From positions 9,628,399-9,692,398 of the forward strand of contig CM025854.1 in assembly GCA_003952965.2 (NCBI GenBank): a stretch of DNA of 64,000 nucleotides, given 5' to 3'. The stretch's first letter is position 1. Each line of letters starts with the position of its first letter. The stretch comes from Morella rubra. Lineage: Eukaryota > Streptophyta > Magnoliopsida > Fagales > Myricaceae. Position numbers and translations under genes: made by a program. Under the pieces are notes generated by a model. That model was not told the origin of the DNA and did no database searches. It saw only the letters and a program-made list of their open reading frames with translations. This document shows, piece after piece, positions 56,713-64,000 of this stretch.

Positions 56713-58009
56713 TTATTTAAATACACACAATAATAACACCACACTTAATTGTAGTATTTCCCTTTGTACATGTTCAAGACTATATGGCAACCTTGAGTTT
56801 GGTGGAGACACTTTTTCACCTTGTCTTGGATAGGAATGTTGATGTGCATCCAAAGGCCAGTTGTCCCTGGAATCCAACTCAATAGACCTTTGGATCCTTA
56901 TAGGATGAGGTCTCCTCAAGTTCTGACTCCCACAAATCTCTCTTTTTGCCAGATCTAGAACTGTGAAGGAAATATTCTTTTTTTGAGTTGGGAACATCCA
57001 ATAAGGTCGTTGAAACCTTCCCTGAGTATTTGAACACTCTCCCTCTTAAAGCATCCATATTTTTTGTGCAAAGCTGTTGAAATTCTGTCTATAACAATGC
57101 TTATTTTGACGATGTTGATTCTGAAAATAAGCAGAATTTTTTGGCCGGTTTGAATATTTAAATTTTGATTTGGAAAAGTGGTTTTGGTTGGCTTGATTCA
57201 CGGTCAAAGGATCATGCCTTTTTTTAAAAGGCACAGTCAACAGATTTGTTTTGCATGTAATGTGGGAAATAGATTGGTTTTGAACATAAGTCTCAAAAGT
57301 CTTATCTTTTACTGGGCTAACAAATAAAGGCCTAGATTTTTAGCTAAAGTTTGGTAAGGTAATTGATTTATTTTTATAATCTTCAACAAGTCGATTTGCT
57401 TCAACCTGAGTTTGTAAATACATTGGGCAAGGCACTGACTTGCGGGCGTCACATGAATTCTGGGTCCAAGGTTATGACTAGTGGGTTTGATATTTGACTC
57501 CCTACACATTGGACTAAGTGCACGTTCAAGACAGGAGTCTTTGTTTGCAACGTCGCCCGATTTTAATGGAGCGATTTTGTTCGTTGCAATAGCAGACTCT
57601 ATATCAGAAGATGAATCCACTAAAATGGAGTCTGGAATATCGAAAAGTTTACCGTTAGAAGAAATGCTATCGTTCCAGTCGTCTTCCTCTTCAGGTTCTG
57701 TGCTTTCCTCCTTACACAGAGTTCTTCCTTTGTTCTCCATTCACTGTTGGCGTTGTTTCTTGCTTCAATGATTTTGTCACAATGGGCTTCTCTGTAAATC
57801 CTGGCGGTAGTGCAATTTCGCCTGAATTCTTCTCTGGACGTTCTATAGTTTGTGAACAAAAAGCACATGAATTCTTCTCTGTCACATACCCTCCGCAAGT
57901 CTTCGATGTTACCCGTAAATTCTAAGCCTCCAATAGTGACTCGATATAAATCACAACCGAGTTGCTGAGAATTACGGATACAGTTGAAATAGGTGACACT
58001 TGAAGCCAA
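56713..58009 (-). pseudogene. Cluster of decayed ORFs, unidentified
   Basis: Several overlapping minus-strand frames of 64-143 codons have coding-like composition. One carries CDLYRVTIGGLEFTGNIEDL and many Arg/Glu residues (57,620-58,009), one is acidic and Ser-rich (57,309-57,740), and one is basic and Asn/Gln-rich (57,046-57,240). No catalytic motif, zinc knuckle or reverse-transcriptase block was seen. A decayed retroelement or viral-type ORF is possible, but this is a guess; I do not recognise the family. Confidence 0.3.
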
Positions 58010-58059
58010 ACAAAGAGTTTGCCATAAAATGGTAGTCTCGATCCTCTTTAGTAATCACC

Positions 58060-58620
58060 CCGTGTTGTACTCAGTCTCTCTGACACAGGTGTGGTCAGCA
58101 CAAGAAGATCAAGATTGAAATTAAATTCTGGAATGATTTACGAAGGGTTTCTATTCGAAATGGCTTGTTGGAAAGCTCTAGAGTCTAGTTTCCAATGCAT
58201 CAAACGGCGTACAATTTGGAGTTTTCTAGACGAAGTTATGAATAAATTACTAAAGGAGGACAGGCTGGCAATTAATTCCGAGGTCTAGTGAATTTTGGAC
58301 GAGTTTGCTATTTTTAGCTTGTTCTTTTGGATTTTTCAAGTGTATTTTCATTTTCCTAAGAGTCTTTTATGTTCCCTAAGAAGATATATTTCGCATTTAC
58401 TCATGCTTGGAGGGTTGTTCCAAGTTTTACTATTTAAACACTTCTCTAGTAGTGGAAAAAGAACAGAGATTTTTTTAGTGTTTATACAACTTGAGCCTTA
58501 GGCTACTTTGAAGAAGGATTTCTTCTACAAACTCTTATCCTTCGGTGGATTTCGATAGGTGGCGAGTTCTTGCTCTGTATCCCGTGTTGGATTACATTGG
58601 GTGGTGATTTCTGTATCCCT
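58060..58620 (+). repeat. LTR-like promoter/leader sequence
   Basis: The stretch has the style of a plant LTR leader: a GAAAGCTCTAGAGTCTAGTT block, a TATTTAAA box near 58,430, then transcribed-region-like text with AGAAGGATTTCTTC and CCTTCGGTGGATT. No partner LTR, primer site or coding region of a matching element was found, so this is only a suggestion. Confidence 0.35.
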
Positions 58621-58679
58621 TTATGTTCTACTTGGTGGTGAGCTTATCTATCGAGTGTGTGAGTTAGAGTGCATTTTTG

Positions 58680-58860
58680 AGTGCTTTCCCGACATTCCCA
58701 CAAACATCCCGAGATACCCATACCTTATCCCGACGTCTCATTACTATCCCGAGGTGTCTATCTATCCCGGGTTATCACTTCCCGAGGTCCTCATTACTAT
58801 TCCGAATATCTATACCCTTTCCCGCGTTCCTACAAACATCCCGAGGTTCCCATGTGAAAC
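58680..58860 (+). repeat. Degenerate tandem repeat with TCCCGAGG core
   Basis: About ten TCCCG words (ATCCCGAGATACC, ATCCCGACGTC, TATCCCGAGGTG, TATCCCGGGTTA and so on) are spaced 14-30 bases apart, several followed by TCATTACTAT. It is distinct in sequence from the CCCGGG arrays in the Gypsy element. Confidence 0.65.
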
Positions 58861-58894
58861 GGATGCACCTTCTTCGACACCAATGTGCCCACCA

Positions 58895-59165
58895 ATGATG
58901 CACGACAAATAATATTCGCTCTGCTTCAGTTGGGCTTGAACAAACCAAAAATATCACCCCAGGACAGCTGCTTAGTCTTCTCAATAACCTGCTCCATAGC
59001 GTGACACACGTACTCAGCAAGTAACTAAAATATTTCTATATAGATGAGAAAAAAACGATGGAAGCAAAACGAGGAAGGCCGGAACAATAGATGTTAAGGA
59101 AGAGAAGGAGAGAGCGTAGCGCTTAGGAGCGAGGGCAGAGAGAATGAGTGAAGCTTCCTTTTTAA
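58895..59165 (-). CDS. Possible 5' end of a host gene or captured exon
   Basis: Reading the minus strand, a CT-rich leader-like block (about 59,060-59,160, CTCATTCTCTCTGCCCTCGC) is followed by ATATTTTAG, a good splice acceptor, and then an open segment reading LLAEYVCHAMEQVIEKTKQL and SWGDIFGLFKPN before a stop near 58,935. The segment contains an internal ATG (MEQVIEKTKQLSWG). Leader, acceptor and exon together look gene-derived. I do not recognise the protein, and no neighbouring exon was found. Confidence 0.3.
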
Positions 59166-59855
59166 ATGTAGGGCTTATCTATGATGCATTCTGCATCTGC
59201 TTCATAATATTTGAAGTAGTGCCCAGCAAATTATCAAATTTCTTTTCTTATATACTTATATTACAAAAACCATTAAATAAACTAATTAATTTTATTTTTT
59301 CTATTTATAAAAAATTATCACAACTCTTACACTTGTGTCATTAAAGTCAATTTTTCCAAATCAGATGAAAAAAACCAAGATAAAGAAAAAAGAATTGAAC
59401 AAAACAACAAGGAAACGATCTGGAAATAAATAAATAAAAGGAATACGAGGAGCAAAGGAACTCAAACGGGTGACCCATTGTACAGAACAAAAAACAAAAT
59501 AACAGGCAAATAAAATGCTTCAGCTCACTTGATAGTTCTTTCTCCTTTGTTTGCCCAGAGTTACAGCTATCAAAAGCTTACCACCGACTACAAACCGAAA
59601 TGGGTATAATCGTTCAAAAGTTTGCATTTTTAAATCAACGAGAAGAAATATTCAAAAACTATATAGAATGGAAGTCAATAGCAGTTCACTTACCAAGGTT
59701 TTCACTCCAAAAATATGCTCTTCAATGGAGATGGAAGACTCAAGCTGGAGTTTTCAGACGACGGAGAGAGCTCTGGTGCACTTTCTCCTTCAGGTGAGAT
59801 GGGTTGCGTGTTTCAGAAATCCCAAGAACCCATCTCATTTTTTTTGTCTTCCCGG
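59166..59855. other. No confident feature
   Basis: AT-rich with a short dispersed repeat at 59,245-59,341. A minus-strand exon-like segment near 59,690-59,815 (ISPEGESAPELSPSSENSS, donor-like GTAAGT) is too weak to call. Confidence 0.4.
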
Positions 59856-59859
59856 CACT

Positions 59860-60250
59860 TTCATTCGAACCACCTCTAACGTCCGTTCGAACAACGAAAT
59901 TAAGTTAAACGGTGCATTTAGAAACATGTTAAAGAACAACCTCGTTCGAACGGAACATTTCATTCGAACGCTGATGCAATTAAGTTAAACGGTGTGCTTA
60001 AGCAATCAAATGAAACGGTACGTGATACTTTCATTCGCACCATGCACATCCGTTCGAACGGGAATGCCATTAAGTTACACAGTACGTTTAAGCAATTAAG
60101 TGAAACGGTGCGTGAGACTCCTGTTCGAACGAGTAAGTTTGTTCAAACATGAATATTAATTACTTTATACGCTGCATTTGAGCAACTAAATTAAGTTAAA
60201 TGGTGTGTCGTACGTTCGTTCGACCGACATGTATCCGTTCGAACGCATAC
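59860..60250. repeat. Left field of TTCGAAC palindromes with AATTAAGTTAAACGGTG repeats
   Basis: At least seven TTCGAAC or near-TTCGAAC motifs alternate with three or four copies of ATTAAGTTAAACGGTG(C/T)-type text in units of roughly 90-115 bases. Confidence 0.8.
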
Positions 60251-60458
60251 ATGTGAACATATTAATCCGTATAGTACTAAGTTAAATCTAAGTTAAATTT
60301 TTGTAATGATAAAATCATGTTTAATTTACTTATATTAAACTACGTTCATGTATTAATGTAAAAGTTATTTTTTCAAATATAGTGGATTTAAATATGAAAA
60401 ATTAGAAAATATTCTTTATAGTGGCATTAGTTCTTTTGTCATATGATTAGATGTCTTA

Positions 60459-60476
60459 TATATATATATATATATT
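60459..60476. repeat. (TA)n microsatellite
   Basis: Short pure TA run inside an AT-rich stretch (60,280-60,560) with no gene. Confidence 0.85.
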
Positions 60477-60838
60477 TATAATACTATATATAATATTATA
60501 ATATTTTTGATATTTTTTCAAGACTAATGTAGTGAATTTAAATATTGCAATTATAGAACCAAGTAGAATATCTTTATAATCTAATTGATCATTAAAAGGG
60601 CAAAAAAGTTTCTCATAAAAGCTGCAATACTGAGTTATCATATAATGTCTCGATAGTCATAATAACATAAAAACCATGTCAATACATAATATCCCAAAAT
60701 GTACGATACAAAAATACTAAAACATCTATAGTCATAATAAAAACATACGGTAAAAGACACAACATACTTAAAACACTAACTGATCAAGTCTCACACAAAA
60801 TACTAAGATAGTAGATGATCAAGTGTCTCGCTCCTTCC

Positions 60839-61862
60839 TTAGTTCACGGATCTCCTCTTCAATCTTTTCAAATCGCTGTCCATCCGCATCGTAAACTCAT
60901 CCAATAGCATGTCCATCCATGGAGGACGCTCGACCTGGCTCAAGGAGCTCTGACCAACCTCATAAGTGGATCTTCCTCCTCGTCGTGTGGGATGGCTACG
61001 AGGAGGTGGTCCGCTATCCATGGCAACCTCATATGGATCGACATCCCCAGTAACATGTGCTCCAGCATGAGGAAGATGAGTTACACTACGACTGAACGTA
61101 GTATGACATAATGGCCCAATTGGAGTTCGTATCTTCTCATCAGGCAAAATAGGAACACCAGCAGCTACCAACATGCGCGAGATCAGCAAGCCATGTGGGA
61201 GACCATCTCGCTCGGATGTATACCATGCATCTCGAAGTATCTATTGAACAATAAGAGCTGGGAGATCAATGGAGTCGACGCAACCATAACGAGAAGGAAT
61301 CCGTGCTCCCAACTGAGCTCGGACCGGTGATGTTTCGGCGCCACGTCCCAAACGATAATAAGATGAAGCATTCGGAAGAATGCTGTCAGATCTCGATGGT
61401 ATATCAATGTAGACAACACAGTCATATTTTCACTCATCACTTCCTTCCACACTTCTTCCGGTGTCATGTCAAACAAAGGGCCAATGGTCGGGTTGCGGCA
61501 TCTCTTGGGGTCTCATTAATCCAATAAACTGAGCAATAATATTAGCTGATAGTGTGAAAAAGACTCTCCTCACTTGGATAGTCATTCCTCAACATTAGCA
61601 TCAACAGTGAGAACTTGTGCATAGAAGTCACGCACAAGATCGACATATACATCACCAGTAGATTCGAGAAACTGAGCCCATCCCCTCTCCTCAAAGTTAG
61701 ACTGTATGCTATGACCTTCATACTCCAATCGTTGAAATCCCTCAAGCGAACAACTCGCTCAATAACAACCGGTCTCTTGTAAATCAACGCTTGATGCTGA
61801 GCTAGGGACAATGACTGTTGAGCCGCTTGTGAAGATGATGAAGCACGTCTTCTTGGTGCCAT
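60839..61862 (-). pseudogene. Plant transposon-domain protein (transposase-32-like) gene
   Basis: The ATG at 61,862 opens MAPRRRASSSSQAAQQSLSL. Further segments on the strand read YKRPVVIERVVRLRDFNDW, FLESTGDVYVDLVRDFYAQ (hallmark of the domain), FDMTPEEVWKEVMSENMTVL, YHRDLTAFFRMLHLIIVWDV, LLLFNRYFEMHGIHPSEM, and LLISRMLVAAGVPILPDEKI followed by a polar, Ser/Arg/Pro-rich C-terminus. This is the 'putative plant transposon protein' domain, common in plant repeats and of unproven function. The segments do not lie in one frame, so the gene is interrupted by introns or decay. It sits between the two TTCGAAC fields. Confidence 0.6.
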
Positions 61863-61869
61863 TTTTCAA

Positions 61870-62270
61870 GCTGCAAAATAATTCAAACTAAAATTAAATC
61901 TTATATATTCAAAACAAAAGTAATTATCTTAATAAAATCATAAGGATATTTCTATCCTACAATATGTTATTGGAATAGAAAAAAAAAATGATCATAGTCC
62001 TAATTTACTCTAATGTCTACAATTCAAGTTGGCTAAGTTAGCAAGAATATTAATCTGTGATAAAAAAAAATACACACTTTGCACCTCAATAAATAGTCAT
62101 AGCATAGCCACTTTTTTAACAATTTCTTTTTTCATTAAAACACATATACTGCAACAAAAACATGATGAGAGCAATACGAAGGAAAACATAAGGATACGTA
62201 AGTATTCTTGTGAAAATTAGTTAATAAGCATTTGTGAAAATTCGTAAGCATTCGTAAGTATTTGGTAATA
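61870..62270. other. AT-rich non-coding stretch
   Basis: Upstream of the minus-strand transposon-domain gene; it may include its promoter, but no convincing motif stands out. Confidence 0.5.
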
Positions 62271-62460
62271 AAACAGAATGTTTGTAACACTACGAATGGA
62301 AAAAAACAAGAACATATAACTGAAAATGAAGAGTAATACATTCGGTAACAAAGGAGATTGTTTGTAACACTACGAATGGAAAAAAAAATTCACGTATAAC
62401 TGAAAATGAAGAGTAATAAGAAGGAAAACTACGAACGTATAACTGAAAATGGATAAAACA
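62270..62460. repeat. ~75-bp tandem duplication
   Basis: The unit TTTGTAACACTACGAATGG followed by poly-A, then ATAACTGAAAATGAAGAGTA, occurs twice (from about 62,280 and 62,358), with a further partial copy (ACGTATAACTGAAAATGGAT). Confidence 0.85.
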
Positions 62461-62711
62461 ACACTACGAAGAAAAACCGAACAACACAACATCTTCGCAA
62501 TATGGAAAAAACAAGAACGTATACGCACACTACAACGAAACGTAAAATGAACAATCCACGTACTTGAGAAAAGAATGTAAGGCAACGGAGATAATCCACG
62601 TACTTGAGGAAGACTAAGCAATCTGATAACTGCAAATGAAGAGCCTCGACTTTTTTTGAGCGAAATGTAGCACTAAACGTCGTGTGGAAGTTTGTTATAC
62701 CAAGATATGTC

Positions 62712-63610
62712 GTTCGAACAAAGCTTTTAAAACCAGAACATTTCGGGAGGTAGACGACGATTGGGGTCACGTTCGAACAAGTAACATACGTTCGACCGAA
62801 CCTTGACAGATGCCACAAATCGGAGTGTTACAATTAACATGTGGCGCAATCCTGCCAATCTTGTTCGAACGGGCTGAACCTGTTCGAATGGGATCAGGCA
62901 CCTACCAATTAAACTAATACATCTGTCCACCCTCGTTCGAACGGGGTAAGACCGTTCAAACGAGTTTAGGCATTGCAGGCACTAAAGAGACGTTGCCTGC
63001 AATGCCTCATGCCTAACAAATCAAAATAAGCCATCTGTCCAGCTTCGTTCGAACCGAAACACCCGTTCGAACGATGTCAAGCATTGCAGTCAATGCACTG
63101 ACGTTGCTGCAACACCTCACTCACCAAGCAATGACAGTAAACCATCTGTCAACCATGTTTGAACAAGCAACTTTCGTTCGAACTTAATCAGGCATTGGAG
63201 GCAACGAAAAGACGTTGCCTGCAACACCTAAAGGGAAGCAATAATTGTTTCAAGCAACACGTTCGAACGGGCTTGCACGTTCGAACGTCAGTGTCCCCGA
63301 GTATGTTAGCACGGCGCGTACCCGTGCAAACGGGTTTAATTATTCTGCGACGACGACAAGTCATCGTAGATGTTCCTTTTAAGCGACGATAAATAGATGT
63401 CGTCGGGAAAAACATCTGTTCAAACATATGTTATTGTTCGAACAGTGTGTTTACTTTGGCAACGAACAATTTCATCAGTAAAAAATTATAACCAATAACG
63501 ACTAAATTATTTGCAACGGAATTTATTGAAGCGTCACTAGACGTTCGAACGGATATTGTCTGTTCGAACATCGTTTCTATCGTCGTTTATGTTCGTTCGA
63601 ACGGAGCTTT
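62712..63610. repeat. Right field of paired TTCGAAC palindromes, partly ~110-bp tandem units
   Basis: GTTCGAAC-type palindromes occur in pairs 18-19 bases apart: 62,771/62,790; 62,863/62,882; 62,935/62,954; 63,047/63,065; 63,157/63,176; 63,261/63,279; 63,543/63,562. Three consecutive units (about 62,920-63,240) also share CCATCTGTCCA before the pair and GCATTGCAGGCA and GACGTTGCCTGCAA after it. Confidence 0.88.
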
Positions 63611-63629
63611 CAACGACGAATATGTTTCA

Positions 63630-63761
63630 TCGTCGCTGAAAGTGTTTCGTTCATATTTTCAGCGACAACAATTTTAGATTGTCGTGGAAAGGTTACTTTC
63701 AGCGACGAAGTTCACTTCGCCACTAAAGAATTCGTCGCTGAAAATCAAATCTCTTGTAGTG
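63630..63761 (-). repeat. CACTA terminus with CAGCGACGA subterminal motifs
   Basis: On the minus strand the end is CACTACAAGAGATTTGATTT, followed by TTCAGCGACGA motifs in both orientations (63,635, 63,652, 63,699, 63,732). The style matches the CACTA terminus at 3,171, but the sequence family differs. Confidence 0.75.
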
Positions 63762-64000
63762 ATTATAGAAAGTGGGTCCTCTTTTGTAATACCTCGGTAT
63801 TAAAAAAGGTCCTTCGTGTGTTTTGCTTAGTATCTTGTTGCTTTGTCGATCTTCCCATAGGCTGTAACCTCAGCTTTATAGTTGTGTCCATTACTATAAG
63901 ACAATGCTTGAGGTCTTCACGATCCAGGCTATTACATTAGATAATATCCTGAATTATCTTTGGAAAAGGCTATGTGCTTTTGTAAATTTTTACTTGCTTT
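63762..64000. other. Flank of second CACTA element, nothing recognised
   Basis: Ordinary AT-rich sequence to the window end; no ORF or repeat could be assigned. Confidence 0.6.

Larger units (their letters stand above)
59860..63761. mobile_element. Second CACTA-type element, right terminus defined, left end uncertain
   Basis: The right terminus at 63,761 reads CACTACAAGAGATTTGATTT on the minus strand. Inside it are CAGCGACGA subterminal motifs in both orientations (63,340-63,740) and two fields of TTCGAAC palindromes (59,863-60,245 and 62,712-63,600) flanking a plant-transposon-domain gene at 60,839-61,862. No matching CACTACAAGAG end was found on the left, so the left limit is where the TTCGAAC field begins. 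No Tnp2 is visible inside, so it would be non-autonomous or truncated. Confidence 0.6.

Noticed and set aside
56713-58009. Endogenous pararetrovirus
   Set aside because: Considered because of acidic and basic ORF fragments, but no movement-protein, protease, RT or zinc-knuckle motif was found.
63159-63427. Frames over the TTCGAAC field
   Set aside because: Arg/Thr-rich translation of tandem repeats on both strands; not coding.

Overview
The window is plant nuclear DNA, most likely from a dicot. It is AT-rich, and nearly everything recognisable is a plant transposable element: CACTA, Mutator-like and hAT DNA transposons, Sirevirus-like and other Copia elements with an initiator-Met-tRNA-type primer site, and a Ty3/Gypsy integrase fossil. 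No intact host gene, tRNA, rRNA or CRISPR was found. The species cannot be named from this sequence.

Layout. 1-3,171: 3' part of a CACTA transposon with a readable spliced transposase-24-type gene and a TATAGCGG-rich subterminal array. 3,400-6,870: minus-strand fossil of a Sirevirus-like Copia element with an accessory (envelope-like) ORF and tandem repeats. 6,928-10,252: Mutator-like transposon with long terminal inverted repeats, a 9-bp target duplication and a captured GRF-zinc-finger gene fragment. 10,500-11,350: CACTA Tnp2 pseudogene. About 11,355-52,040: an imperfect palindrome with two ~19.5-kb arms around a ~1.6-kb spacer. 52,700-56,250: non-coding DNA with three Mutator-type MITE-like elements. 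56,250-59,160: decayed Copia gag, unidentified ORFs, an LTR-like stretch and a possible gene 5' end. 59,860-63,761: a second CACTA-type element with TTCGAAC dyads around a plant-transposon-domain gene.

From outside inward, each palindrome arm carries Copia-A (Sirevirus-like, ~1.4-kb LTRs) inserted in Copia-B (340-bp LTR). A truncated Gypsy element with a TTATA target duplication is also inserted in Copia-B. Then come ~2.4 kb of unassigned DNA and an Ac-type hAT transposon whose 3' end sits at the palindrome centre. The two hAT transposase genes converge on the spacer, so read-through from either would give a long hairpin RNA. This recalls the maize Mu killer locus and is the most interesting hypothesis here.

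Two cautions apply. Most of the spacer has an extreme C-over-G strand bias, and the arms differ patchily: long stretches are identical while other patches are gapped. Both could reflect a fold-back or poorly polished assembly, so the palindrome needs physical confirmation before any biological reading.
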